Source of the DNA: Tabrizicola caldifontis
GTDB taxonomy: Bacteria > Pseudomonadota > Alphaproteobacteria > Rhodobacterales > Rhodobacteraceae
Direction: 5' to 3'
NCBI RefSeq assembly: GCF_004762095.1
Contig: NZ_SIJH01000003.1
Coordinates: forward strand, 1 to 64,000
Length of the DNA stretch: 64,000 nucleotides
Below, piece after piece: positions 24,683 to 36,291 of the stretch. A program made the translations under genes and the position numbers. The number at the start of each line of letters is the position of its first letter. Positions within the stretch are counted from its first letter, which is position 1. Under the pieces are notes generated by a model that was not told the origin of the DNA, did not search any database, and worked only from the letters and a program-made list of their open reading frames with translations.

Positions 24683-26206
24683 CTAGACCGCTTCTCCTGC
24701 GTCGAGACGCCGCAGCAGGCTTTCGGCGTCTTCCAGCACCTTCTGCCGGTGCCCTGCCTCCATCCCGTCCCAGACCCGATACATCTGCGCCATGCGGGGA
24801 TTGGAGCGGAACCGGTCCCGGTGGCGGGTCAGGAAATGCCAGTATAGGGGGTTGAACGGGCAGGCCCTTTCCCCGGTCTTGTCCTTCACCCGGTAGTGGC
24901 ATGCCCGGCAATGGTCCGACATCCGGTCGATATAGGCCCCTGACGAGACATAGGGCTTAGATCCCAGAAGCCCGCCGTCGGCAAACTGGCTCATGCCCAG
25001 GGTGTTCGGCGCCTCGACCCATTCGAAGGCGTCGATGTATACCGACAGATACCATTCATGCACGGCAGCAGGGTCCACCCCGGCCAGAAGCGCGAAGTTG
25101 CCGGTGACCATCAGACGCTGGATGTGGTGGGCATAGGCCAGATCCCGCGTCTGGCCTATGGCGGCAGCCATGCAGGACATGCGCGTCTCGCCCCCCCAAT
25201 AGACGGCGGGCAGGGGGCGATCATGGCCCAGCGCATTCCCCTGCAGATAGGCAGGCCCCTGCAGCCCCCAGATCCCACGCACATATTCCCGCCAGCCAAT
25301 GATCTGCCGGATGAACCCTTCAGCTGCGGCGATAGGCACGCGCCCCGCCTTCCATTCGTCCTCCACAGCCCGGCAGACCTCCATCGGTGTCAGCAGGCCG
25401 AGGTTCAGATAGGGGGAAAGAAGCGAGTGGCTGAGAAACGGTTCCCCCTCCAGCATCGCATCCTGTTCCTCACCGAAACGGGGCAGTCGCCCTGTCACGA
25501 ATTCGGCCAGCGCCTGCAGGGCGCCCGGCCGGTCGGTCGCCCAGCGAAAAGGGCGCAGACGGCCGAAATGGGAAAAGCGTTTCTCGACCAGATCCAGCAC
25601 CTCTGCGACAACCGGATCAGGCGCAAAGTCGCGGGGGCGGGGGCGCAGCAGGTCGGCTTCTGCGGGCTTTCGGTTGTCATGGTCATAGTTCCACTTACCG
25701 CCGGCGGGCCGGTCGCCCACCATCAGCAGGCCTGTCCTGCGCCGCATCTCGCGGTAGAACCACTCCATCCGCAGCTGCCTGCGTCCCTTGGCCCACGCTG
25801 CGAATTCGGCCTGCGAGCACAGGAAACGGTCGTCCTCCACAAGCCTGACCGGCAGCGGCAGATCCTCCAGCGCCCGCACCAGCCGCCATTCTCCAGGCAT
25901 GGTTGTCAGCACTTCACTGGCGCCGTGCTCTGCCGCCCGGCGCAGCAATTCTCCCTGGATCGTCTGGGAATTTGCCGGATCGTCCAGCCGGCAATAGGCG
26001 ACCTGCCAGCCGTCTGCCCGCAGCACCACCGCGAACTTCCGCATCGCCGCCAGGATCAGCGCGATCTTCTGCGGATGGTGGGGGACGCTGGTCCCCTCGC
26101 CCATGACCTCGGCCATGACCACCACATCCCGACCGCGATCCGCCGCGCGCAAGGCCGACATTGCGGGCGACAGCTGATCGCCCAGGACCAGAACCAGCCT
26201 CACCAC
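24683..26206 (-). CDS. Iron-sulfur bacterial cryptochrome/photolyase (FeS-BCP, PhrB/CryB type)
   Basis: This 507-residue flavoprotein belongs to the prokaryotic (6-4) photolyase/CryB family, which repairs UV photoproducts or acts in light signalling. Four cysteines placed like the [4Fe-4S] ligands of Agrobacterium PhrB are present: Cys345, then Cys433-x2-Cys436-x12-Cys449, with the same spacing. The antenna domain starts VRLVLVLGDQLSP. The FAD/DNA domain has GKWNYDHDNRKP, AHHIQRLMVTGNFALLAG and NTLGMSQFADGG. The start is GTG at 26206 or GTG at 26203; the second gives a GTGA overlap with the stop of the upstream SDR. So the two genes are co-translated. R. sphaeroides CryB is the closest named protein I know. 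Confidence 0.92.
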   Translation of the reverse strand: MVRLVLVLGDQLSPAMSALRAADRGRDVVVMAEVMGEGTSVPHHPQKIALILAAMRKFAVVLRADGWQVAYCRLDDPANSQTIQGELLRRAAEHGASEVLTTMPGEWRLVRALEDLPLPVRLVEDDRFLCSQAEFAAWAKGRRQLRMEWFYREMRRRTGLLMVGDRPAGGKWNYDHDNRKPAEADLLRPRPRDFAPDPVVAEVLDLVEKRFSHFGRLRPFRWATDRPGALQALAEFVTGRLPRFGEEQDAMLEGEPFLSHSLLSPYLNLGLLTPMEVCRAVEDEWKAGRVPIAAAEGFIRQIIGWREYVRGIWGLQGPAYLQGNALGHDRPLPAVYWGGETRMSCMAAAIGQTRDLAYAHHIQRLMVTGNFALLAGVDPAAVHEWYLSVYIDAFEWVEAPNTLGMSQFADGGLLGSKPYVSSGAYIDRMSDHCRACHYRVKDKTGERACPFNPLYWHFLTRHRDRFRSNPRMAQMYRVWDGMEAGHRQKVLEDAESLLRRLDAGEAV

Positions 26207-26859
26207 GGAACAACCCTGCCCTGCCAGTCGAAGAATCCGCCAGTGTCGGCTGGCCCCAGACTGTCCAGCACGGCCAGCAGGTTGGTCGCCGCCACCTCGG
26301 GCGCGACCGCGGGATGCCCCACCCGCAAGGCCGGCGCCAGCCCGGTTTCCACCGTGCCGGGATGCAGGGCCACCAGGACCGATTGCGGGTGCGTGCGCGT
26401 CGCCTCGATGGCGGCACAGCGCACCAGCTGGTTCAGCGCCGCCTTCGCCGCCCGATAGCCATACCAGCCGCCCAGGGCATTGTCTCCGATCGACCCCACC
26501 CGCGCCGACAGCACCGCCAGCTTCGCAACCCGGTCGCGCGGCAGCAGCCGCAGCGCATGCTTCGCGACAAGCGCAGGCCCGATGGCATTCACCGCGAACT
26601 GCGCCGCCAACCCCTCTGCCGTCACCGCTTTGAGGGTCTTCTCCGGCCCCCGCCTATCCAGCACCAGCGCCCCGGTCGCAACCACGATCAGGTCGAACAC
26701 CCCCTCCAGCGCGCCCAGAGCCGCCGCGACAGAGGCCTCGTCCGTCACTTCCAGCCCGTCATCGCGCCGCGAGAGCCCTACTACTTCTCCCCTTGCGTTC
26801 AGCGCGCGCATCAGCGCCGCGCCGATCCCGCCGGAAGCACCCACCACCAAGGACCGCAT
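26200..26859 (-). CDS. SDR-family oxidoreductase
   Basis: This is a compact 219-residue SDR. It has an N-terminal VVGASGGIGAAL nucleotide-binding motif and the catalytic YGYRAAK (Tyr-x3-Lys). A Ser sits in LSARVGSIG, and ALHPGTVETGLAP follows as in the CsgA/C-factor-like SDRs. The start MRSLVVGASGG is fixed by GGAGGGAAG directly upstream; the open frame extends 37 codons further without support. It overlaps the photolyase start by four to seven bases. This operon pairing suggests a shared light or redox theme, but that is inference. Confidence 0.86.
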   Translation of the reverse strand: MRSLVVGASGGIGAALMRALNARGEVVGLSRRDDGLEVTDEASVAAALGALEGVFDLIVVATGALVLDRRGPEKTLKAVTAEGLAAQFAVNAIGPALVAKHALRLLPRDRVAKLAVLSARVGSIGDNALGGWYGYRAAKAALNQLVRCAAIEATRTHPQSVLVALHPGTVETGLAPALRVGHPAVAPEVAATNLLAVLDSLGPADTGGFFDWQGRVVPW

Positions 26860-27072
26860 CTTCCCTCCACCGTCCATGCGCGCCAGATAGGCCCGCGATC
26901 CAGCGCGACCAGTCTTGCTCCTTGCCAGATGCTCCCGCCAATGGCGCCGCCCGCAATCCCCAGGGCACAATGCGGGGCAACCAAACGGCGGCAGCGCCGC
27001 CGAGCGGGGGCTCGACGCCCTCGAGGCGGCACGCCCTTTGCGAAACCCCCTTCCCTTCCGAGATTTCCCCCG

Positions 27073-27078
27073 TATAGT
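27073..27078 (+). promoter_or_regulatory. Candidate -10 element of the leu leader
   Basis: TATAGT lies 8 bases before the ATG of the leader peptide, with only a weak -35 candidate upstream (CTTCCC). If used, transcription would begin at or within two bases of the ATG. The leader peptide would then be leaderless, which agrees with the lack of a ribosome site. Leaderless trpL is known in Sinorhizobium; its use here is inference. Confidence 0.35.
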
Positions 27079-27086
27079 CGCGGCCC

Positions 27087-27173
27087 ATGACCAAGGGATC
27101 TCACATTCTCGCCGCCATCCGGGCCATCCGCCCCGCGCTGCCCCTTGGCCTTCTTCTTCTTAGCCGCCTCTGA
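27087..27173 (+). CDS. leuL: leu operon leader peptide
   Basis: This is a 28-codon reading frame, too short for most gene finders. It runs MTKGSHILAAIRAIRP and then ALPLGLLLLSRL. Eight of 28 residues are leucine, with four consecutive CTT codons at 27150-27161 and more Leu at codons 8, 18, 20 and 28. It sits 78 bases before leuA and its last codons form the left arm of a perfect hairpin. This is the classic arrangement of ribosome-mediated attenuation: scarce leucyl-tRNA stalls the ribosome on the Leu run and changes RNA folding. It has no Shine-Dalgarno; see the promoter entry. Confidence 0.78.
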   Translation: MTKGSHILAAIRAIRPALPLGLLLLSRL

Positions 27174-27214
27174 GCGTGCCCCAGGGCGCGACCGCTCAGA
27201 GGTGACCAGCGCCC
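27167..27214 (+). promoter_or_regulatory. leuA attenuator region
   Basis: CCTCTGAGCG (27167-27176) pairs perfectly with CGCTCAGAGG (27193-27202), and the left arm overlaps the leader-peptide stop codon. An alternative helix GGGCGC (27184-27189) with GCGCCC (27209-27214) uses the loop of the first. So a ribosome stalled on the CTT run could switch between the two. No U-tract follows before leuA. The output could therefore be Rho-dependent or translational rather than a simple intrinsic terminator. Confidence 0.6.
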
Positions 27215-27250
27215 GAAGGCACCAAGGCTGAGAGACAAGGATACCCCCCG

Positions 27251-28825
27251 ATGGCCCAGAACGATACGCAACCCCGCGTCCTGATCTTCGACACCACCCT
27301 GCGCGATGGCGAACAAAGCCCCGGCGCGACCATGACCCACGAGGAAAAGCTGGAAATTGCCGGCCTGCTTGACGAAATGGGGGTGGACATCATCGAGGCA
27401 GGGTTCCCCATCGCCAGCGAAGGTGACTTCGCGGCCGTGACCGAAATCGCGAAGCGGACGAAGAACGCCACGGTCTGCGGCCTTGCCCGGGCGAACTACA
27501 AGGACATCGACCGCTGCTGGGAGGCCGTGCGCCACGCGAAGTCGCCGCGCATCCATACCTTCATCGGCACCTCGCCCCTGCACCGCGCGATCCCTAACCT
27601 GGACATGGACCAGATGGCCGAGCGGATCCATGACACGGTGACGCATGCCCGCAACCTCTGCGACAACGTGCAGTGGTCGCCGATGGACGCGACGCGGACG
27701 GAACCCGACTATCTCTGCCGCGTGGTGGAAATCGCGATCAAGGCGGGGGCGACCACGATCAACATTCCCGATACGGTGGGCTACACCTACCCGATGGAGT
27801 CGGCGAAGATCATCCGCATGCTCCTGGAACGGGTTCCGGGCGCCGACCAGATCATCTTCGCGACCCACTGCCACAACGATCTGGGCATGGCGACTGCCAA
27901 TGCCCTTGCCGCCGTAGAGGCCGGCGCCCGCCAGATCGAATGCACGATCAACGGGCTGGGAGAGCGTGCGGGCAATACTGCCCTGGAAGAGGTGGTGATG
28001 GCGATGCGGGTCAGGAACGACATCCTGCCCTATCGCACCGGCATCGACACGACCAAGATCATGAACCTGTCGCGCCGCGTCAGCCAGGTCTCGGGCTTCC
28101 CGGTCCAGTTCAACAAGGCCATCGTCGGCAAGAACGCCTTCCTGCACGAATCCGGCATCCACCAGGACGGGGTTCTGAAGAACGTCCAGACCTTCGAGAT
28201 CATGCGGCCCGAGGATATCGGGCTGACCCAGAAGAACATCGCGATGGGCAAGCACTCCGGCCGGGCGGCGCTGCGGGCCAAGCTGAAGGAGCTGGGCTTC
28301 GACCTTGCCGACAACCAGCTGAACGACGTCTTCGTCCGCTTCAAGGCGCTGGCCGACCGCAAGAAGGAAGTCTACGACGACGACCTGATCGCGCTCGTCA
28401 GCGATGAGCAGACCAGTGATGCCTACGAATACCTGCAGCTCAAGAAGCTGCGCGTGGTCTGCGGGACCGAGGGGCCGCAGGAGGCCGACATGATCCTGAC
28501 CATCGACGGCAAGGACCACCACATCGACGCCACTGGCGACGGGCCGGTGGATGCGGCCTTCAATTGCGTGAAGATGCTTTTCCCGCACAAGGCGCGGCTT
28601 CAGGTCTATCAGGTCCATGCGGTGACCGAGGGCACCGACGCCCAGGCCACCGTCTCGGTCCGGCTGGAGGAAGAGGGGCGGATCGTCACCGGCTCGGCCG
28701 CCGATACCGACACGATCGTCGCCTCGACCCGCGCCTATATCAACGCGCTGAACCGGCTGATCGTGCGGCGGCAGAAGACCGCGCCGGGCGAGGATGTGAA
28801 GACCGTCTCCTACCACGCCGAATAG
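27251..28825 (+). CDS. leuA: 2-isopropylmalate synthase
   Basis: LeuA condenses acetyl-CoA with 2-oxoisovalerate, the first committed step of leucine synthesis. The 524-residue protein has the DRE-TIM motif [11 protein letters not shown] (Arg18, Asp19) and the metal ligands His206 and His208 in HCHNDLG. It also has [29 protein letters not shown] and a C-terminal LeuA regulatory domain that confers leucine feedback. AAGGA lies 10 bases upstream of the ATG. Expression is probably set by the leader at 27087. A stem GCCCCGGC/GCCGGGGC at 28832-28862 after the stop may aid termination but has no T-run. Confidence 0.97.
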   Translation: MAQNDTQPRVLIFDTTLRDGEQSPGATMTHEEKLEIAGLLDEMGVDIIEAGFPIASEGDFAAVTEIAKRTKNATVCGLARANYKDIDRCWEAVRHAKSPRIHTFIGTSPLHRAIPNLDMDQMAERIHDTVTHARNLCDNVQWSPMDATRTEPDYLCRVVEIAIKAGATTINIPDTVGYTYPMESAKIIRMLLERVPGADQIIFATHCHNDLGMATANALAAVEAGARQIECTINGLGERAGNTALEEVVMAMRVRNDILPYRTGIDTTKIMNLSRRVSQVSGFPVQFNKAIVGKNAFLHESGIHQDGVLKNVQTFEIMRPEDIGLTQKNIAMGKHSGRAALRAKLKELGFDLADNQLNDVFVRFKALADRKKEVYDDDLIALVSDEQTSDAYEYLQLKKLRVVCGTEGPQEADMILTIDGKDHHIDATGDGPVDAAFNCVKMLFPHKARLQVYQVHAVTEGTDAQATVSVRLEEEGRIVTGSAADTDTIVASTRAYINALNRLIVRRQKTAPGEDVKTVSYHAE

Positions 28826-28918
28826 GCAGAAGCCCCGGCCATCCACGCAGGACAGCCGGGGCCGATCCCGGAAAATCCATGACTTGCCTGTGGGCGTTCA
28901 GGGTTCCGCAGCCCCTGA

Positions 28919-31612
<2,694 letters not shown>

Positions 31613-31652
31613 GGCCGGCGCTGACACGCGCGCCGGTTGGAAAGGCTGACAC

Positions 31653-32654
31653 GTGGCCAGAACCCGCATCGGACCGGAAGAGTTCTCTCGCCCGCTTCGC
31701 CGCCTTCTCGTGGGGCTGGCGGTGCTGCTGCTGCTTGGCCTGTTCCTCCTGTGGCGAATCGACAGCCCCCGCGTCGAACGCTTTCGTGCGGCGCTGATCG
31801 ATGCGGTGGTGCCCAACCTGGACTGGGCGCTGCGGCCTGTGACGGCCTTTGCCGGGATGATCGACGACTTCCAGTCGTACACCCGGATCTACGAACAGAA
31901 CCAGGAACTCAAGCGCGAGTTGCAGCAGATGAAGGCCTGGAAGGAGGCCGCGCTGCAACTGGAACAGAAGAATGCCCGCCTGCTGGACCTGAACAAGGTG
32001 CGGCTAGACCCCAAGCTAACCTATGTGACCGGCGTGGTGATGGCCGACAGTGGCAGCCCCTTCCGCCAATCGGTCCTGCTGAACGTGGGGGCGCGCGACG
32101 GCATCCGCGACGGCTGGGCCACGATGGACGGGATCGGACTGGTCGGCCGGATCTCGGGGGTGGGCCAGCGCACCAGCCGGGTGATCCTGGTCACCGACAC
32201 CAACAGCCGGATTCCGGTGACGATCCAGCCGTCGGGACAGAAGGCGATCCTGTCGGGCGACAATTCGCCCCTGCCGCCACTGGAGTTCATCGAAAACACC
32301 GACGAAGTGCGCCCCGGCGACCGGGTGGTGACCTCGGGCGATGGCGGGGTTTTCCCCGCGGGGCTTCTGGTCGGGCAGGTGGCCCTTGGCACCGACAAGC
32401 GGCTGCGCGTCGTTCTGGCGGCGGATTACCAGCGGCTCGAGTTCCTGCGGGTTCTGCGCAGCCACGAACTTGAGCCGATCACCGACCCCGGCAGCCTTAT
32501 TGCGCCGCCGCTCCTGCCGCCGCTGCCCGACACCTCGGCCGAAAGCGCGGAACGTGCAGCCAAGGCGCCGCCGGCGCGCACCGAAGGCGGCAATGTCGAG
32601 GCGGCAGGTTCCGGCGACGGAGAAGGCCCCGCCGAGGAGGCCGTGGATGGTTGA
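31653..32654 (+). CDS. mreC: Rod-shape determining protein MreC
   Basis: MreC is a bitopic periplasmic scaffold that activates PBP2-RodA. The 333-residue protein has an N-terminal membrane helix (about residues 18-35). A coiled coil follows (EQNQELKRELQQMKAWKEAA, about 80-105), then the beta-barrel MreC domain (TGVVMADSGSPFRQSVLLN to GQVALG). A Pro/Glu-rich C-terminal tail ends it. It starts with GTG at 31653, supported by GGAAAGG. The last eight bases overlap mreD. Confidence 0.94.
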   Translation: MARTRIGPEEFSRPLRRLLVGLAVLLLLGLFLLWRIDSPRVERFRAALIDAVVPNLDWALRPVTAFAGMIDDFQSYTRIYEQNQELKRELQQMKAWKEAALQLEQKNARLLDLNKVRLDPKLTYVTGVVMADSGSPFRQSVLLNVGARDGIRDGWATMDGIGLVGRISGVGQRTSRVILVTDTNSRIPVTIQPSGQKAILSGDNSPLPPLEFIENTDEVRPGDRVVTSGDGGVFPAGLLVGQVALGTDKRLRVVLAADYQRLEFLRVLRSHELEPITDPGSLIAPPLLPPLPDTSAESAERAAKAPPARTEGGNVEAAGSGDGEGPAEEAVDG

Positions 32655-33186
32655 GGTCTGGCGGCAGACGCACTGGATCTTCCGGGGGCTGTTTCTGGCA
32701 CTGGCACTGCTTCTGCTGTTCCTGCGCCTGCTTCCCCTGGGTCATGCCCCCGGGGCGCTGCCGGGGCCGGACCTGCTGCTGTGCCTGATCCTTGCCTGGA
32801 TCGTGCGGCGGCCCGATTTCCTGCCGATGCCGCTGATCCTTGCGGTGATTCTGGTCGAGGACCTCATCCTGATGCGCCCGCCGGGCCTGTGGACTGCGAT
32901 CGTGGTGCTGGGCACCGAATTCCTGCGCAGCCGGGTGGCCTTGACGCGCGAGCTGAACTTCCTTGTGGAATGGATGCTGATCTCGGGCATGATGCTTGCG
33001 ATGATGCTTGTCTACCGACTGGTCCTGGGCCTTGCCTTCGTGCCGCAGCCCGCCTTCGGTTTTGCCGTGGTGCAGGTGCTTTGGTCGGTCGGGCTGTATC
33101 CACTGGTCGTCGGCCTGTCACGCCTTGTGCTCGATCTGCGCAAGCCCGCCATGGGTGAGGTGGACGATTTCGGGAGGCGCGTATGA
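32647..33186 (+). CDS. mreD: Rod-shape determining protein MreD
   Basis: MreD is an integral membrane component of the elongasome. The 179-residue protein has five or six hydrophobic helices, with the family-typical PDLLLCLILAWIVRRPDFLP and RPPGLWTAIVVLGTEFLRSR. The ATG at 32647 lies inside the mreC end (MVEVWRQTHW). The stop overlaps the mrdA start as ATGA, so all three are translationally coupled. Sequence is weakly conserved in this family, and position confirms the call. Confidence 0.9.
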   Translation: MVEVWRQTHWIFRGLFLALALLLLFLRLLPLGHAPGALPGPDLLLCLILAWIVRRPDFLPMPLILAVILVEDLILMRPPGLWTAIVVLGTEFLRSRVALTRELNFLVEWMLISGMMLAMMLVYRLVLGLAFVPQPAFGFAVVQVLWSVGLYPLVVGLSRLVLDLRKPAMGEVDDFGRRV

Positions 33187-35129
33187 GACGCACGGCGCGC
33201 GACACCGAGGAAACCACCCGCACGCTGCACCGCCGCACGCTGATGATGGGTGGCGCGATGGCGGCCATGGTCGCCATACTGGGTGCGCGCATGCGCTATC
33301 TTCAGGTGGACCAGGCTGACGAATTCAAGCTTCTGGCCGAGGAGAACCGGATCAACATCCGCCTTATCCCGCCGGAACGCGGGCTTATCCTCGACCGCAA
33401 CGGAAGGGTGATCGCCGGCAACGAACAGAACTACCGTGTGGTCATCACCCGTGAAGCGGCGGGCGACGTCGATCTGGTCCTGCGCCGCCTGGCCGGCATC
33501 ATCCCGATGACCCCGGAAGAGCTGGAGCGCGCCATCGCCGAAGTGAAATCCCTCCGCGCCTTCGTGCCGGTAACGGTTGCCGAGCGGTTGAGCTGGGAGG
33601 ATTTCTCGAAGGTCGCACTGAATGCCCCCGCCCTTCCCGGCGTGGTGCCCGAGGTGGGCCTATCACGGCGCTATCCCCTGGCCGAGGATTTCGCTCATGT
33701 CGTGGGCTATGTCGGCCCGGTCAGCGAGAAGGATCTTGAAGGGCTGGAACAGCCCGACCCCCTGCTGCGCATTCCCAAGTTCCAGATCGGCAAGATCGGC
33801 GTCGAACGCTGGATGGAGGACACGCTGCGCGGCAAGGCCGGCACCAAGCGGATCGAGGTCAACTCGGCCGGGCGCGTCATGCGCGAGCTGGAACGCAAGG
33901 AAGGCGAACCGGGCACCGACATCCGCCTGACCATCGACGCGTGCGTGCAGAACTTCGCCCAGGCGCGGCTGGGCGAAGAAAGCGCCGCAGCGGTGGTGAT
34001 GGACGTGACCAACGGCGAGATCATCTGCATCGCTTCCTCGCCTTCGTTCGACCCGAACCTCTTCGTGCGCGGGATCAGCCACAGCGACTACAACGCGCTG
34101 ATGAAAAACGACCACCGTCCCCTGGCGAACAAGACGGTCTCGGGCGCCTATCCGCCGGGTTCGACCTTCAAGATGGTCACGGCCCTGGCCGCGCTTGAGG
34201 CCGGCGTCGCCACGCCCGACACCCGCGTGCGCTGCCCGGGCTACATCGAATTCGGCGGCCGACGCTTCCACTGCTGGAAGCGCGGCGGTCATGGCACGGT
34301 CAATCTGGTCCGCTCGCTGAGCGAAAGCTGCGATGTCTACTATTACGACATCGCGCAGAAGGTGGGCATCGACAAGATCGCCGAGATGGGCCGAAAGCTG
34401 GGCCTTGGCCAGCGCTTCGACCTGCCGATGAGCGCGATCACCGAAGGCATCATGCCGAACAAGCAATGGAAGCTGGAACGCCACAAGCAGGACTGGCGGA
34501 TCGGCGACACGATCAACGCCTCGATCGGGCAGGGCTATGTCCTGACCTCGCCCCTGCAACTGGCGGTGATGACGGCACGTCTGGCCAGCGGCCGGGCGGT
34601 CGTCCCGCGTCTTGTGCGCATGATCAATGACCGTGAACTGCCGATGGACGAGGCGCCGCCCCTGGGCATCCCTGCCGAGCATCTGGCGGCGATCCGCCGC
34701 GGCATGTACGAGGTGGTGAACGACGACCGCGGCACTGCAAAGTCCAGCCGCATCGTGGCGCCCACCATGGTGATGGCCGGCAAGACAGGGACCAGCCAGG
34801 TGCGCAACATCACCGCAGCCGAACGCGAGGCCGGGGTGATCTCGAACGACCAGCTGCCTTGGAACCGGCGAGACCACGCGCTGTTCGTGGGTTACGCGCC
34901 CTATGACAACCCGCGCTATGCGATTGCGGTGGTGGTGGAACATGGCGGCGGCGGCTCCACCGCCGCGGCGCCGATCGCCCGCGACATCATCCTGCGCGCC
35001 ATGTCTGACGGCCTGCCGCCGCTGGAGGCCTATCCCGCGCCTCAGCGTGGCAGGATCGAATCGATGCTGAACGAACTGCCGCTGCGCGATCCGGCAACCG
35101 GCGCGACAACGGTCCGGACCAGGGCATGA
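33183..35129 (+). CDS. mrdA: Penicillin-binding protein 2 (elongasome transpeptidase)
   Basis: PBP2 cross-links lateral-wall peptidoglycan with RodA. The 648-residue protein has an N-terminal membrane anchor (about residues 20-38). The pedestal domain contains PPERGLILDRNGRVIAGN. The transpeptidase domain shows Ser327-x2-Lys330 in PGSTFK, SCD at 382-384 as the SxN-equivalent, and KTG at 534-536 in AGKTGTSQV. The second motif has Asp where Asn is usual in class A beta-lactamase-fold enzymes, as in other PBP2 proteins. It overlaps mreD by 4 bases and is followed by rodA after 10 bases. Confidence 0.96.
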   Translation: MRRTARDTEETTRTLHRRTLMMGGAMAAMVAILGARMRYLQVDQADEFKLLAEENRINIRLIPPERGLILDRNGRVIAGNEQNYRVVITREAAGDVDLVLRRLAGIIPMTPEELERAIAEVKSLRAFVPVTVAERLSWEDFSKVALNAPALPGVVPEVGLSRRYPLAEDFAHVVGYVGPVSEKDLEGLEQPDPLLRIPKFQIGKIGVERWMEDTLRGKAGTKRIEVNSAGRVMRELERKEGEPGTDIRLTIDACVQNFAQARLGEESAAAVVMDVTNGEIICIASSPSFDPNLFVRGISHSDYNALMKNDHRPLANKTVSGAYPPGSTFKMVTALAALEAGVATPDTRVRCPGYIEFGGRRFHCWKRGGHGTVNLVRSLSESCDVYYYDIAQKVGIDKIAEMGRKLGLGQRFDLPMSAITEGIMPNKQWKLERHKQDWRIGDTINASIGQGYVLTSPLQLAVMTARLASGRAVVPRLVRMINDRELPMDEAPPLGIPAEHLAAIRRGMYEVVNDDRGTAKSSRIVAPTMVMAGKTGTSQVRNITAAEREAGVISNDQLPWNRRDHALFVGYAPYDNPRYAIAVVVEHGGGGSTAAAPIARDIILRAMSDGLPPLEAYPAPQRGRIESMLNELPLRDPATGATTVRTRA

Positions 35130-35139
35130 GGACCGCACG

Positions 35140-36279
35140 ATGAGCTTCCTGGAATACCGGGTCAAGCAGGTGCCCACGGGCCTGCGCAAGGTGCTTTACC
35201 TGAACTGGCCGCTGGTGGTGCTGGTGACCGCCGTGGCCTCGGTCGGGTTCCTGATGCTCTATTCCATCGCGGGCGGGAACCTCGACACCTGGGCGCGACC
35301 GCAGATGGAACGCTTTGCCGCCGGCATGGTGCTGATGTTCATAGTCGCCATGGTGCCGATCTGGTTCTGGCGCAACATGGCCGGCGTGGCCTATCTGATC
35401 GCCTTCGTGCTGCTCTTGATCGTGGAATTCTTCGGCACGGTCGGCATGGGCGCCCAGCGCTGGATCGACCTTGGCTTCATCCGCCTGCAACCTTCGGAGA
35501 TGATGAAGTTCACCCTGGTTATGATGCTGGCCGCCTATTACGACTGGCTGGATCACCGCAAGGTTTCGCGCCCGCTCTATGTGCTGATACCAGTGCTGCT
35601 GACCGTGGCCCCGACGGTCCTGGTCCTGATGCAGCCTAACCTCGGCACCGCGCTGATGCTGATCCTTGCCGGCGGGACGGTGATGTTCGCGGCGGGCGTC
35701 AGTCTGTGGTATTTCGGCGCCGTGCTGGCAATGGGGATCGCAGCCGTGGTGGGGGTGTTCACCCTGCGCGGCACACCCTGGCAGTTCCTGCACGACTACC
35801 AGTACCGGCGGATCGACACCTTCCTCGATCCGTCCGCCGACCCGCTCGGTGCGGGCTACAACATCATCCAGGCCAAGATCGCGCTGGGTTCGGGTGGCTG
35901 GTCGGGCAAGGGCTTCATGCAGGGCACGCAGTCGCGCCTGAACTTCCTGCCGGAAAAGCACACCGACTTCATCTTCACGACCCTGGCCGAGGAATTCGGC
36001 TTTGTCGGAGCCTTCTCGCTGCTGACACTCTATGCGCTGATCATCGGTTTCTGCCTGTTTGCCGCCTTCCAGAACCGCGACCGGTTCTCGGCCCTGCTGA
36101 TCGTGGGGGTGGCGGCCAACTTCTTCTTCTACATCGCCGTGAACCTGTCGATGGTCATGGGCATGGCCCCCGTCGTAGGCGTTCCGCTGCCGCTTCTCAG
36201 CTACGGCGGGTCGGCGATGATGGTGCTTCTGGTGGGCTTCGGGCTGGTACAAAGTGCCCATGTCCACCGACCCCGATAA
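35140..36279 (+). CDS. rodA: Lateral-wall glycosyltransferase RodA
   Basis: RodA is the SEDS-family peptidoglycan polymerase of the elongasome and works with PBP2. The 379-residue polytopic protein has the conserved SEDS motifs GAQRWIDLGFIRLQPSEMMK and GSGGWSGKGFMQGTQSRLNF (around residue 245-270). It continues with PEKHTDFIFTTLAEEFG, where the Asp is catalytic in the family, and PLLSYGGSAM. It ends the wall cassette and is followed 12 bases later by ghrA. Confidence 0.96.
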   Translation: MSFLEYRVKQVPTGLRKVLYLNWPLVVLVTAVASVGFLMLYSIAGGNLDTWARPQMERFAAGMVLMFIVAMVPIWFWRNMAGVAYLIAFVLLLIVEFFGTVGMGAQRWIDLGFIRLQPSEMMKFTLVMMLAAYYDWLDHRKVSRPLYVLIPVLLTVAPTVLVLMQPNLGTALMLILAGGTVMFAAGVSLWYFGAVLAMGIAAVVGVFTLRGTPWQFLHDYQYRRIDTFLDPSADPLGAGYNIIQAKIALGSGGWSGKGFMQGTQSRLNFLPEKHTDFIFTTLAEEFGFVGAFSLLTLYALIIGFCLFAAFQNRDRFSALLIVGVAANFFFYIAVNLSMVMGMAPVVGVPLPLLSYGGSAMMVLLVGFGLVQSAHVHRPR

Positions 36280-36291
36280 ACCGAGGCCCTG

